NCBI GenBank assembly: GCA_944385455.1 | Contig: CALWXI010000134.1 | Span: forward strand, 1-11,865 | Reading direction: 5' to 3' | Origin: an uncultured Oscillospiraceae bacterium | Lineage (GTDB): Bacteria > Bacillota > Clostridia > Oscillospirales > Oscillospiraceae | Length of the DNA: 11,865 nt | Shown: piece by piece, positions 1 to 7,653 of the stretch | How positions within the stretch are numbered: position 1 is the stretch's first letter | How the letters are laid out: every line of letters starts with the position of its first letter | Notes under the pieces: model-generated | Told to the model about the DNA's origin: nothing | Database searches by the model: none | The model's input: the letters and a program-made list of their open reading frames with translations, nothing else | Made by a program: the position numbers and the translations under genes

Positions 1-167
1 GTCAGCACCGCCAGAGCGGGACGGAACCGGCGGACCTGCTCCTCCATCCGCGCCGCGCTGGCATTGGCGGTCAGCGCCGCCACCCGCAGCCCCAGCTGCT
101 CCGCCACGTCCAGGGTTTGCCGCCCAATGGAACCGGTGGAGCCCAGTATGGAAATCCTATTCGCCAT
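1..167 (-). CDS. dxr: 1-deoxy-D-xylulose 5-phosphate reductoisomerase, N-terminal fragment (cut by window edge)
   Basis: Only the first 55 codons are visible; the rest lies left of the window. The protein begins MANRISILGSTGSIG, and the GSTGSIG glycine-rich loop at residues 9-15 is the NADPH-binding signature of Dxr, followed by RQTLDVAEQ as in the family. Dxr converts 1-deoxy-D-xylulose 5-phosphate to 2-C-methyl-D-erythritol 4-phosphate, the committed step of the MEP isoprenoid pathway, in the cytoplasm. The ATG lies 9 bases after the cdsA stop and has a modest AGGATGAG ribosome binding site, so it is very probably co-transcribed with cdsA and uppS. The order uppS-cdsA-dxr is common in Firmicutes and supports the call. 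The catalytic part cannot be examined here. Confidence 0.93.
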   Translation of the reverse strand, partial: MANRISILGSTGSIGRQTLDVAEQLGLRVAALTANASAARMEEQVRRFRPALAVL

Positions 168-176
168 AAGCTCATC

Positions 177-983
177 CTATCTCACAAATTTAAACACGAT
201 CTCAATGACCGGCGTGACGAACAGCACGCTGTCGAACCGGTCCAGCACGCCGCCGTGCTCCAGAAACAGATGTCCGTAGTCCTTGATGCCGAACTCCCGC
301 TTGATGAGCGAGAAGCTGAGATCCCCGATCTGCGCCACTACACTGCAGAAAAGGCCAAGCAGGATCATGGCCGCATAGCTGTTGACGATGCCGGCGTCGA
401 ACCAGCGGTTCATCACCGCCGCGAAGATCACGCCGCCCAGTGCATTGCCCACCAAGCCGCCGATGGATCCCTCGATGGTCTTTTTCGGGCTGACCTTGGG
501 AGCCAGCTTATGTTTGCCGAAAAAGCGTCCGGCGAAATAACCGCCCGTGTCGCTGAGGAAGCTGAACACAAACGGCAGCAGCAGACACACCCGGGGCACC
601 CCTGCGTCTTCCATCCGGACAAAGGATCCAAAGGAGTAAGGGATCAGCATCACGGCGAATATGCTGGCGAGAATGTGCAGAAACGGCACTTCTCCCGCTT
701 TCAAAATGGCGTAGAAAAACACCACGACCGCATAGAGGAACCAGAAAATCTCCAGATAGTCCGGCCGGTCGTAGTACCAAGTGATCGTAATCACCGCGCA
801 GATCACTGTCCAGATATGGAGGAAGCTCCATTTGTCCGCTCCCACGACGCACTTCATCAGCTCCATGGCCGCGATGCCGGAGAGCAGGCTCAGCGCTGTC
901 ATCATCAAAATGGACGGCGCTCCCAACACGATATAGAACAGCAGCGGCAGTCCCACGGCGGAAACCAGCAGCCTCGATTTCAT
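177..983 (-). CDS. cdsA: Phosphatidate cytidylyltransferase (CDP-diacylglycerol synthase)
   Basis: This 268-residue integral membrane protein makes CDP-diacylglycerol from phosphatidic acid and CTP, the branch point for bacterial phospholipids. The N-terminal two thirds consist of hydrophobic segments (about residues 5-40, 55-70, 78-95, 102-120, 132-147, 178-190 and 203-220). The conserved metal and substrate region SDTGGYFAGRFFGKHKL lies at 144-160, followed by SPKKTIEGSIGG. The C-terminal family signature is seen as SLIKR...KD...HGGVLDRFD at about 225-251. One point departs from the family pattern: the usual IPGHGG is FLEHGG here (about 240-245). The start has a strong purine-rich GGAGGAGGGG site just upstream and lies 25 bases after the uppS stop. 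It belongs to the pyrH-frr-uppS-cdsA-dxr operon. Confidence 0.95.
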   Translation of the reverse strand: MKSRLLVSAVGLPLLFYIVLGAPSILMMTALSLLSGIAAMELMKCVVGADKWSFLHIWTVICAVITITWYYDRPDYLEIFWFLYAVVVFFYAILKAGEVPFLHILASIFAVMLIPYSFGSFVRMEDAGVPRVCLLLPFVFSFLSDTGGYFAGRFFGKHKLAPKVSPKKTIEGSIGGLVGNALGGVIFAAVMNRWFDAGIVNSYAAMILLGLFCSVVAQIGDLSFSLIKREFGIKDYGHLFLEHGGVLDRFDSVLFVTPVIEIVFKFVR

Positions 984-1008
984 AGCCGCCCCTCCTCCCT
1001 GTTAAGGA

Positions 1009-1761
1009 TTATTTCTTTACACCGCCGAAGCGGCGGTCTCTTTGCCGGTAGGCCTCGATGGCCCGCTTCAGCTCCGTCTCATCGAAGTCCGGCCACAGGG
1101 TATCCGTGAAATAGAACTCCGAATAAGCACACTGCCACAGCAGGAAATTGGACAGCCGCAGCTCTCCGCTGGGACGGATGATCAGCTCCGGGTCAGGGAT
1201 GCCCCGGGAATCCAGACAGCTGGAAAAAAGCGCCTCGTCCAACTCTTCCGGCTTCCGCTCCCCGGCGGCGCACTCCGCCGCAAAACAGCGCACCGCCCGC
1301 AGGATCTCGTCCCGGCCGCCGTAATTGAGGCAGACGTTGACCTGAAAATCGCCCGCCGGCAAGTGGGCGGAGATCTCGTCCGTCTCATGAGCCAGCGCCC
1401 GCAGCTCCGGCGCAATAGGGGTCATGTCCCCGAAGAAACGAAGGCGGATGTGGTCCCGTTCCATGCTGTCCACGGCCTCCAGCAGATACCGCTTCAAAAG
1501 GCCCATGATGGCCCCCACCTCTTCGGCGGACCGCTTCCAGTTTTCCGTGGAAAAGGCATAGACCGTCAGGTATTCCACACCCAGATCCTTGCAGCAGGTG
1601 GCAATACGGCGGAAAGTCTCCGCACCCGCCTTATGGCCGGCAGTACGGGGCAGACCACGCTGCGTGGCCCAGCGGCCATTGCCGTCCATAATAATCGCAA
1701 TATGGCGAGGCAGACGCTCCGTCTGCCCCGCCGTATCCTTCTTTTTCCAAATATTCGCCAT
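1009..1761 (-). CDS. uppS: Undecaprenyl diphosphate synthase (cis-prenyltransferase)
   Basis: The 250-residue protein adds isopentenyl units in cis to farnesyl diphosphate to give C55 undecaprenyl diphosphate, the lipid carrier for peptidoglycan and wall polymers. The signature HIAIIMDGNGRWA at 20-32 contains the catalytic Asp26. FSTENWKRS follows at 70-78, and the C-terminal diphosphate-binding block RPSGELRLSNFLLWQ spans 196-210, with YSEFYFTDTLWPDFD after it. The usual RTSGE or RTGGE reads RPSGE, a mild variation. The start ATG shares one base with the frr stop (TGATG), so translation is probably coupled to frr. Its own Shine-Dalgarno is weak (GGCGG a few bases upstream), which fits coupling. 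Length and motifs are normal for the family, so the call is firm. Confidence 0.97.
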   Translation of the reverse strand: MANIWKKKDTAGQTERLPRHIAIIMDGNGRWATQRGLPRTAGHKAGAETFRRIATCCKDLGVEYLTVYAFSTENWKRSAEEVGAIMGLLKRYLLEAVDSMERDHIRLRFFGDMTPIAPELRALAHETDEISAHLPAGDFQVNVCLNYGGRDEILRAVRCFAAECAAGERKPEELDEALFSSCLDSRGIPDPELIIRPSGELRLSNFLLWQCAYSEFYFTDTLWPDFDETELKRAIEAYRQRDRRFGGVKK

Positions 1762-2318
1762 CAGACCGCCATCAGTTCCTTCTCTTTTTTCGCCAGCAGC
1801 TCGTCCAGCTTTTTGCAGCTGTCGTCGGTGAGCTTCTGCAGGTCCTTTTCCGCCTGCTTCATCTCGTCCTCCGTGATCTCAGAAGTCTTTTCCAGCTTCT
1901 TGAAATGCTCGATGGCATCCCGGCGGATATTGCGGATGGCCACCTTTCCGCTTTCCGCATACTTGCGGATCTGCTTGACCAGCTCCCTGCGGCGCTCCTC
2001 TGTCAGCTGAGGGAAGTTCAGGCGGATGCTCTTGCCGTCATTTTGGGGATTGATGCCCAAATCCGAGTTCTGGATGGCCTTCTCAATGGATTTAAGCGCG
2101 GAACCATCCCAGGGTGCGATCACCAGAGAACGGGGATCCGGAGAGGAAACGGCCGCGATCTGCTGGATGAGCATGGGACTGCCATAGTAGTCCACGGTGA
2201 TGCGGTCCAGTACGGCGGCGTTGGCCCGCCCTGCCCGCACAGAGGCGAAGTCTGCGGCCACGGAGTCGATGCTCTTGCCCATTTTGGTCTCATATACCTT
2301 GTATTCGTCCTTCAACAT
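1761..2318 (-). CDS. frr: Ribosome recycling factor
   Basis: This 185-residue protein has the standard length of ribosome recycling factor, which works with EF-G to split the post-termination 70S complex and free mRNA and deacylated tRNA. Conserved blocks visible are DFASVRAGRAN (residues 23-33), SPDPRSLVIAPWD (59-71) and the basic helix RRRELVKQIRKYAESGKVAIRN (109-130), followed by IRRDA. The long charged N- and C-terminal helices form the three-helix bundle, and residues 37-105 form the second domain. It starts 52 bases after pyrH with an AAGGAAGG ribosome binding site and ends in a one-base overlap with uppS. pyrH-frr adjacency is nearly universal in Firmicutes and supports the assignment. 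Confidence 0.97.
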   Translation of the reverse strand: MLKDEYKVYETKMGKSIDSVAADFASVRAGRANAAVLDRITVDYYGSPMLIQQIAAVSSPDPRSLVIAPWDGSALKSIEKAIQNSDLGINPQNDGKSIRLNFPQLTEERRRELVKQIRKYAESGKVAIRNIRRDAIEHFKKLEKTSEITEDEMKQAEKDLQKLTDDSCKKLDELLAKKEKELMAV

Positions 2319-2370
2319 TGCAAAGTCCTTCCTTTCACAGCTCAGTTATGGGAGGTGCGCATCCGCGCGG

Positions 2371-3087
2371 TCAGTCACCGACGATGGTACCTACTTTTTC
2401 GCCGCAGATCGCCCGGATAATATTCTTCGGGTCCTTCAGAGCAAACAGCAGAACCGGGATCTGATTGTCCATGGAGAGCGAGGTAGCCGTGGAATCCATG
2501 ACCATCAGATGCTGGGCCAGGACCTCATCATAAGTGATGGAATCATACTTCACGGCGCTGGGATCCTTTACCGGATCCGCACTGTAAACGCCATCCACAT
2601 TCTTGGCCAGCAGGATCACATCCGCATTGATCTCTGCGGCCCGCAGCACGGCAGCGGTATCCGTGGAAAAGTAGGGATTGCCTGTGCCGGCTCCGAAGAT
2701 CACCACGCGCCCCTTTTCCAGGTGCCGGATGGCCCGGGAGCGGATATACGGCTCTGCCACAGCCCGCATCTCCACAGCTGTCTGGACACGGACGGGAATG
2801 CCCTTCTGCTCACATACGTCCGCCACAGCCAGACAGTTCATCACTGTGGCCAGCATGCCCATATGGTCGGCCCGGGTGCGCTCCATCTTGCCGCCGCTGT
2901 TTTTGGCACCGCGCCAGAAGTTGCCGCCGCCCACCACCAGGCCCACCTGGACCCCCATGTCCAGGCACTCCTTGATGACGTCGCACACCTGGCCGATGAC
3001 CTCAAAGTCCAGACCGGTATGCTTCTCGCCGGCCAGAGCCTCACCGCTGATCTTCAGCAGTACGCGCTGATAAACAGGTTTTACCAT
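2371..3087 (-). CDS. pyrH: UMP kinase
   Basis: UMP kinase of the amino-acid-kinase fold phosphorylates UMP to UDP in pyrimidine nucleotide synthesis. From the chosen ATG at 3087 it is 238 residues, the normal family length. Visible motifs are LLKISGEALAG (10-20), GLVVGGGNFWRG (49-60, phosphate-binding glycines), ADHMGMLATVMN (73-84), FGAGTGNPYFSTDTAA (131-146, nucleotide site) and LLAKNVDGVYSADP (159-172). The open frame reaches back to 3231, but that extension reads through a terminator hairpin and looks nothing like a kinase. The ATG at 3087 has GGAGG seven bases upstream and gives the family N-terminus. It is the first gene of the pyrH-frr-uppS-cdsA-dxr operon. Confidence 0.97.
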   Translation of the reverse strand: MVKPVYQRVLLKISGEALAGEKHTGLDFEVIGQVCDVIKECLDMGVQVGLVVGGGNFWRGAKNSGGKMERTRADHMGMLATVMNCLAVADVCEQKGIPVRVQTAVEMRAVAEPYIRSRAIRHLEKGRVVIFGAGTGNPYFSTDTAAVLRAAEINADVILLAKNVDGVYSADPVKDPSAVKYDSITYDEVLAQHLMVMDSTATSLSMDNQIPVLLFALKDPKNIIRAICGEKVGTIVGD

Positions 3088-3094
3088 GTTCAAG

Positions 3095-3099
3095 CCTCC
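3095..3099 (-). promoter_or_regulatory. Ribosome binding site fixing the pyrH start
   Basis: On the minus strand GGAGG stands seven bases before the ATG at 3087. This decides against the longer open frame that begins at 3231. Confidence 0.85.
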
Positions 3100-3125
3100 G
3101 TTTGGATGGGAATTTACACAGGTGT

Positions 3126-3154
3126 ATTTTAACGTATTTTCCCGCATTTGCATA
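3126..3154 (-). promoter_or_regulatory. Possible promoter of the pyrH operon
   Basis: In the minus strand between the engB terminator and pyrH, TAAAAT (3126-3131) matches the -10 consensus at five of six positions. A weak -35 candidate, TATGCA (3149-3154), lies 17 bases upstream and matches at only three positions. A promoter is expected here, because a strong terminator lies just upstream and a new operon begins. The exact box is uncertain. Confidence 0.35.
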
Positions 3155-3178
3155 GGGGGTTCCGAAAAGATTTTCCCG

Positions 3179-3213
3179 AAAAAAACAGGGAACGGCATAT
3201 GCCGCTCCCTGTT
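3179..3213 (-). terminator. Rho-independent terminator after engB
   Basis: A 30-base near-perfect palindrome (3184-3213) forms a 13-bp stem with an AUAU tetraloop. On the minus strand it is followed directly by seven T residues (3185-3179). The one imperfect pair is a G-U wobble in the minus-strand RNA but an A-C mismatch on the plus strand, and the plus side has no T-run, so it acts in one direction. It begins five bases after the engB stop and closes the tig-clpP-clpX-lon-engB block. Confidence 0.95.
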
Positions 3214-3217
3214 CCCC

Positions 3218-3817
3218 TCATGCTCCATCACAAGCCCGGTTCAAAAGGCCCGCCAGTTCGTCCCTGCCGACGCCTTTTTCCGCGGAAAAGGGCACCAGAG
3301 GGTCACTCTCCTTCAGCTCCAGCGTCTCCCGAATCAAAGCCAGCGCCGGTTCCACCTGACTTTTCTTCAGCTTGTCCAGCTTGTTGGCCACCACGATCTC
3401 CGGACAGCCGGTCTCCCGGAACCAGGAGTGCATGGTGACATCGTCCGCCGTGGGCCTGTGGCGGATGTCCACGATCAGCACACCGGTGGTGATGAAGCCG
3501 CTTTCATCCTGAAAGTAGCTCTCCATCAAGCGGCCCCAGCGCTCCTTTTCGGCCCTGGAGACCTTAGCATAGCCGTAGCCCGGCAGATCCACCAGATAGG
3601 CGCGCTGATCCACCAGAAAATAATTGATCTGCGTGGTCTTTCCCGGAGAAGCGCCCACATAAGCCAAATTCTTCCGGCACAGCAAACGGTTGATCACCGA
3701 GGATTTGCCCACGTTGGACCTGCCCGCAAAGGCAAACTGAGGCCGGCCGTCCCGCAGGAAATGCTCCCGGGTACCGGCGGAGCGCACAAACTCCGCCTTC
3801 TGAAAATTCAAGGCCAT
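3218..3817 (-). CDS. engB: Ribosome biogenesis GTP-binding protein EngB (YsxC/YihA family)
   Basis: This TrmE-Era-EngA-EngB-type GTPase is needed for late assembly of the 50S ribosomal subunit in bacteria such as Bacillus subtilis (YsxC). From the ATG at 3817 it has 199 residues, the usual size. The G motifs are all present: G1 GRSNVGKSS (32-40), the G2 threonine region GKTTQINYF (59-67) with the family-typical SPGKT, G3 DLPGYGYA (77-84), G4 NKLD (145-148) and a G5-like FSAEKGVG (177-184). The family start KAEFVRSA (7-14) supports this start. An upstream in-frame start at 3847 would lie inside lon, whereas the chosen ATG has AAGGAG six bases upstream, overlapping the lon stop. It is the last gene before a strong terminator. 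Confidence 0.97.
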   Translation of the reverse strand: MALNFQKAEFVRSAGTREHFLRDGRPQFAFAGRSNVGKSSVINRLLCRKNLAYVGASPGKTTQINYFLVDQRAYLVDLPGYGYAKVSRAEKERWGRLMESYFQDESGFITTGVLIVDIRHRPTADDVTMHSWFRETGCPEIVVANKLDKLKKSQVEPALALIRETLELKESDPLVPFSAEKGVGRDELAGLLNRACDGA

Positions 3818-3823
3818 GCCGTA

Positions 3824-3829
3824 CTCCTT
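3824..3829 (-). promoter_or_regulatory. Ribosome binding site of engB, overlapping the lon stop codon
   Basis: The minus strand reads TAAGGAG then six bases then ATG, so the lon stop TAA and the engB Shine-Dalgarno share bases. This fixes the engB start at 3817 and suggests translational coupling of lon and engB. Confidence 0.85.
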
Positions 3830-6245
3830 ACTGCCGCAGTCCCGCATCGCTGCCGGACGGATGTCCCACCGGCGCGAAGGCGGCTACCCGGTCCGTCATA
3901 TCCTCCCGCACCGGTTCGCTCTCCTGGCACAGGATCTCGGCAAAGACCTGATCCACTGTCTCCACCGGCACAAACCGCAGAGCGGCGCGCACCGTCTGGT
4001 CGATCTCCTCCAGGTCACGGGTATTATCCTTCGGGAGGATCACCGTCCGCAGGCCGTTGCGCCGGGCAGCCATGGTCTTTTCCTTCAGGCCGCCGATGGG
4101 CAGAACCCGTCCCCGTAAAGTAATTTCACCTGTCATGGCATACCCTGCCTTGATCTTCCGTCCTGTCAGTGCGGAGAGCATGGCGGTAGCCATCGCGATA
4201 CCCGCAGAAGGGCCGTCCTTTGGCACCGCTCCTTCCGGGAAATGGACATGGATATCCCGCGTCTTATAAAAATCCGGCTCGATGCCCAGCGCCGCAGCCC
4301 GGCTGCGCAGGCAGCTGAGCGCCGCCTGGGCGGACTCCTTCATCACATCGCCCAGATTGCCGGTGAGCTCCAGCTTGCCGGAGCCCTCCATGACATTGAC
4401 CTCCACCTCCAGGATCTCTCCTCCGGCTTCCGTCCAGGCAAGACCATTCACCACGCCAACCTCCTCCTTGTCCGTATGGACAGCAGGCGGATAGGGCTGG
4501 CAATCCAACAGCTTCGGCAGGTCTTCTTCTGTCACGGTGATCCGCTTTACATCTCCCTTCAGCAGACGCATATCAGCCTTTCGGCAGATGGCGGCAAGGC
4601 GGCGCTCCAGAAGGCGGACACCGGACTCCCGGGTGTAGTCCCGAATAACGGCCCGCAGCACTTCGTCGCTGAGGCGCAACACACCCTTGCGGATGCCGTG
4701 CTGCGCCATCTGCTTGGGCAGCAGATGGCGGCGGGCAATCTGAAGCTTTTCTTCATCCGTATAGCTGTTGAGCCGGATGACCTCCATCCGGTCCAGCAAC
4801 GGCCGGGGGATGGTATCCGTAGTGTTGGCTGTGGTAATGAACATGACTTTGGAGAGGTCCACCGGGATTTCCAGGAAGTGGTCCCGGAAGGAGCGGTTCT
4901 GCTCACTGTCCAGCACCTCCAGCAGCGCCGAAGCGGGATCCCCCCGGTAGTCGTTGCCCAGCTTGTCGATCTCATCCAGCAGCAGCAGCGGGTTCATGGC
5001 TCCGGAGCGGCTGATGGCCTCGATAATCCGGCCCGGCATGGAGCCTATGTAGGTCTTGCGGTGACCGCGGATATCCGCCTCGTCACGGACACCGCCCAGG
5101 GAGAGGCGGGCCAGCTTTCGGTTCAGCGCTCTGGCCACAGAAATGGCAATGGACGTTTTACCAACGCCCGGGGGACCCACCAGACACAGGATCTCCCCCT
5201 TCCCCTCCGGATTCATCTGCCGCACCGCGATGGTCTCCAGGATCCGCTCCTTCACCTTTTCCAAGCCAAAGTGGTCCTTTTCCAGAACCTTCCGGGCCAT
5301 GTCCACGCTGAGGCGCTCCTTGGTGACGGTGTTCCACGGCATCTCCAGACACACATCCAGATAATTTCGGATCACAGCGCCTTCAGCGCTGCCGAATGGC
5401 TGCTTGGAGAGCTTATTCACTTCCTTGAGCAGAGACTTCTCCGTCTCCGGTGGCAGCTTCAGCGCCAGGATGCGCTGACGGTAGCCGTCAATCTCGTCGT
5501 CCCCGTCTTCCTCTCCCAGCTCATTTTGCAGTACCCGGATCTGGGTACGCAGAATCTGATCCCGCTGGCTGCGGGCCAGCTGATCCCGGACCTTGCCCTC
5601 CATCTCGTGCTCAAAGCCCAAAACGTTGCACTCCCGGGCCAGAAAACCGTTGAGCTTGCGCAAGCGGACAAAAGGAACCATTTCCTCCAGGATTTCCTGC
5701 TTGTCCGTATGGCGCAGCGCGATATTCTGAGCGATGAAGTCCGCCAGGTATCCCACATCCCGGCAATCCATCACCGTGGTGGCCACCTCTTCCGCCACTC
5801 CGCCGGCCAGCTCCACATATTCGCTGAAGAGATTCCATGTCTGACGCAGCAGCGCTTCCGTCCGGGGACTGCGGCGGAACGCCTCGCTGACTGCCGCCTC
5901 TTCCAACTCCTCCACATTGCCCTGAAGGAAGGGCGTGGCCTGCCACAGCCGGCGCAGGCGGGCCCGCTGCCGTCCCTCCACCATCACCCGGACGGAGGTG
6001 GCAGAGATCCGCAGGATCTGCGTGATATGGGAAACTGTGCCGATCTCATAGAGGTCTTTTTCCTCCGGCTGATTCACGCCGATCTCCCGCTGGGTCACCA
6101 GAAAGATCTCCTGGTCGGCTTCCATGGCCCGTTCCAGGGCCGCAATGGAGATGGGACGCTCCACGTCGAAGGTGAGATTCATATGGGGAAACACCGTCAG
6201 GCCGCGCAGAGCCAGAACGGGGATATTCAGAGTTGTCGGTTCCAT
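3828..6245 (-). CDS. lon: ATP-dependent protease LonA
   Basis: This is a complete, 805-residue LonA-type AAA+ serine protease of the cytoplasm, which unfolds and degrades damaged and short-lived regulatory proteins. In order it shows the N-terminal substrate domain (about 1-200, with LALRGLTVFPHM at 11-22), a helical linker, Walker A GPPGVGKT (357-364), Walker B LLLLDEID (420-427), and the C-terminal protease domain. The Ser-Lys dyad is Ser680 in PKDGPSAG and Lys723 in GGLKEK. No membrane segment is seen, which separates it from LonB. The ATG at 6245 is preferred to an in-frame TTG at 6275, which lacks a ribosome binding site and lies next to a hairpin. clpX lies 72 bases upstream and engB 10 bases downstream. 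Confidence 0.97.
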   Translation of the reverse strand: MEPTTLNIPVLALRGLTVFPHMNLTFDVERPISIAALERAMEADQEIFLVTQREIGVNQPEEKDLYEIGTVSHITQILRISATSVRVMVEGRQRARLRRLWQATPFLQGNVEELEEAAVSEAFRRSPRTEALLRQTWNLFSEYVELAGGVAEEVATTVMDCRDVGYLADFIAQNIALRHTDKQEILEEMVPFVRLRKLNGFLARECNVLGFEHEMEGKVRDQLARSQRDQILRTQIRVLQNELGEEDGDDEIDGYRQRILALKLPPETEKSLLKEVNKLSKQPFGSAEGAVIRNYLDVCLEMPWNTVTKERLSVDMARKVLEKDHFGLEKVKERILETIAVRQMNPEGKGEILCLVGPPGVGKTSIAISVARALNRKLARLSLGGVRDEADIRGHRKTYIGSMPGRIIEAISRSGAMNPLLLLDEIDKLGNDYRGDPASALLEVLDSEQNRSFRDHFLEIPVDLSKVMFITTANTTDTIPRPLLDRMEVIRLNSYTDEEKLQIARRHLLPKQMAQHGIRKGVLRLSDEVLRAVIRDYTRESGVRLLERRLAAICRKADMRLLKGDVKRITVTEEDLPKLLDCQPYPPAVHTDKEEVGVVNGLAWTEAGGEILEVEVNVMEGSGKLELTGNLGDVMKESAQAALSCLRSRAAALGIEPDFYKTRDIHVHFPEGAVPKDGPSAGIAMATAMLSALTGRKIKAGYAMTGEITLRGRVLPIGGLKEKTMAARRNGLRTVILPKDNTRDLEEIDQTVRAALRFVPVETVDQVFAEILCQESEPVREDMTDRVAAFAPVGHPSGSDAGLRQ

Positions 6246-6257
6246 ATGGGGAATCGT

Positions 6258-6263
6258 TCCTTT
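6258..6263 (-). promoter_or_regulatory. Probable ribosome binding site of lon
   Basis: AAAGGA on the minus strand lies twelve bases before the ATG at 6245. This spacing is longer than usual, so initiation may be moderate, but the alternative TTG at 6275 has no comparable site. Confidence 0.5.
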
Positions 6264-6281
6264 CTTGGGTATCAAAAGCGA

Positions 6282-6308
6282 AAGGGGACGCCATGCGGGC
6301 GTCCCCTT
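6282..6308 (-). terminator. Hairpin between clpX and lon, possible partial terminator or processing site
   Basis: A perfect 11-bp stem (AAGGGGACGCC with its complement) and a 5-base loop stand nine bases after the clpX stop. On the minus strand the 3' side continues TTCGCTTTTGAT, T-rich but interrupted, so termination would be incomplete. No good promoter is visible between the hairpin and lon, so I infer read-through with reduced lon levels, or an mRNA-stabilising 3' end for clpPX. Confidence 0.6.
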
Positions 6309-6317
6309 GAAGTCCGG

Positions 6318-7628
6318 TCAGGACGCCGACTTAGGGGCGGAGCCGGAGGCAGGCTTGTCGCCCTTGCCGGTATTCAGTTTCACGGGATGAGTCACACGCT
6401 GAGGATCCCGGGTCAATTCCGGCTCCGCAGTCCCTTCCACACACTCCCGGGTGATGACCACCTTGGTAACCGTGGGGTCGGAGGGGATGTCGTACATGAT
6501 CTCCGTGAGGATGCCCTCCATGACGGCCCGGAGGCCCCGGGCCCCGATATTTCGGGCAATGGCCTTGTCCGCGATGGCCTCCAGCGCCTCCGGCGTAAAC
6601 TCCAGGTCCACGTCATCATACTCCAGCAGCTTCTTGTACTGCTTGACCAGAGCATTTTTCGGCTCCTGCAGAATGCGTACCAGATCCTCCCGGCGCAGTG
6701 CGTCCAGAGACGCGATCACCGGCAGGCGGCCCACCAGTTCGGGGATGATACCGAACTTCAGGATGTCGTGGGGCTGCACCTCCCGCAAGATGGCGGAGCG
6801 GTCCTCCTTCTTGCTTTGGACGCTGGCGCCGAAACCGATGCTCTTCTGGTCCAGCCGGCGCTCGATGATCTTGTCCAGCCCCTCGAAAGCGCCGCCGCAG
6901 ATGAAGAGGATGTTCTTCGTGTTCATCTGAATGAACTCCTGGTGCGGGTGCTTCCGACCACCCTGAGGCGGCACGTTGGCCACAGTGCCCTCCACGATCT
7001 TCAGCAGGGCCTGCTGTACACCCTCACCGGAGACATCCCGGGTGATGGAAGTGTTTTCGCTCTTGCGGGCGATCTTGTCAATCTCATCCACATAGATGAT
7101 GCCGTGCTCGGCCCGCTCCACGTCGAAATCCGCAGCCTGGAGCAGCCTCAGCAGGATGTTCTCCACATCGTCTCCCACATAGCCGGCCTCGGTGAGAGTG
7201 GTGGCGTCGGCAATGGCAAAGGGCACCTTCAAAATGCGGGCCAGCGTCTGGGCAAAGAGAGTCTTGCCGGAGCCTGTGGGACCCAGCATCAGGATGTTGC
7301 TCTTCTGGAGCTCCACATCCTCGCCGCCGCCGTAAAATATCCGCTTATAGTGGTTATATACCGACACGGACAGCGCCACCTTGGCCGCATCCTGGCCGAT
7401 GACATATTGATCCAGCACCGCCTTGATCTCCTTGGGCGTGGGCAGCTGATCCGGCATATCCTCCAGTGGAGCCGCGTCCTCCTCAAATCCGTCGCTGAGG
7501 ATGCTCATGCAGAGCCGCACGCACTCATCACAAATCCGCACACCGGGACCCTGGATCATGCGGTGGACCTGATTTTCATGCTTGCCGCAGAAGGAACACC
7601 GCAGTGTCTTCTTGCCGTCGTCGTTCAT
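6318..7628 (-). CDS. clpX: ATP-dependent Clp protease ATP-binding subunit ClpX
   Basis: This 436-residue AAA+ unfoldase recognises tagged or regulatory proteins and threads them into ClpP. The N-terminal zinc domain has Cys11, Cys14, Cys33 and Cys36 (CSFC and CDEC). Then follow Walker A GPTGSGKT (116-123), the pore loop GYVGDD (149-154; the usual form is GYVGED), Walker B IIYVDEID (177-184), the RKH loop (225-227), the ClpP-docking IGF tripeptide (264-266) and the sensor II segment GARGLR (362-367). The last 25 residues are a low-complexity polar tail. The start has a GAGGT ribosome binding site six bases upstream and lies 25 bases after the clpP stop, so clpP and clpX form one operon. All key residues are intact. 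Confidence 0.98.
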   Translation of the reverse strand: MNDDGKKTLRCSFCGKHENQVHRMIQGPGVRICDECVRLCMSILSDGFEEDAAPLEDMPDQLPTPKEIKAVLDQYVIGQDAAKVALSVSVYNHYKRIFYGGGEDVELQKSNILMLGPTGSGKTLFAQTLARILKVPFAIADATTLTEAGYVGDDVENILLRLLQAADFDVERAEHGIIYVDEIDKIARKSENTSITRDVSGEGVQQALLKIVEGTVANVPPQGGRKHPHQEFIQMNTKNILFICGGAFEGLDKIIERRLDQKSIGFGASVQSKKEDRSAILREVQPHDILKFGIIPELVGRLPVIASLDALRREDLVRILQEPKNALVKQYKKLLEYDDVDLEFTPEALEAIADKAIARNIGARGLRAVMEGILTEIMYDIPSDPTVTKVVITRECVEGTAEPELTRDPQRVTHPVKLNTGKGDKPASGSAPKSAS

Positions 7629-7653
7629 GCTATTACCTCGGTTTCTGGGAATT

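Noticed and set aside
3088..3231. N-terminal extension of pyrH to an ATG at 3231
   Set aside because: It would translate through the engB terminator and overlap the end of engB. The GGAGG-supported ATG at 3087 gives the family N-terminus.
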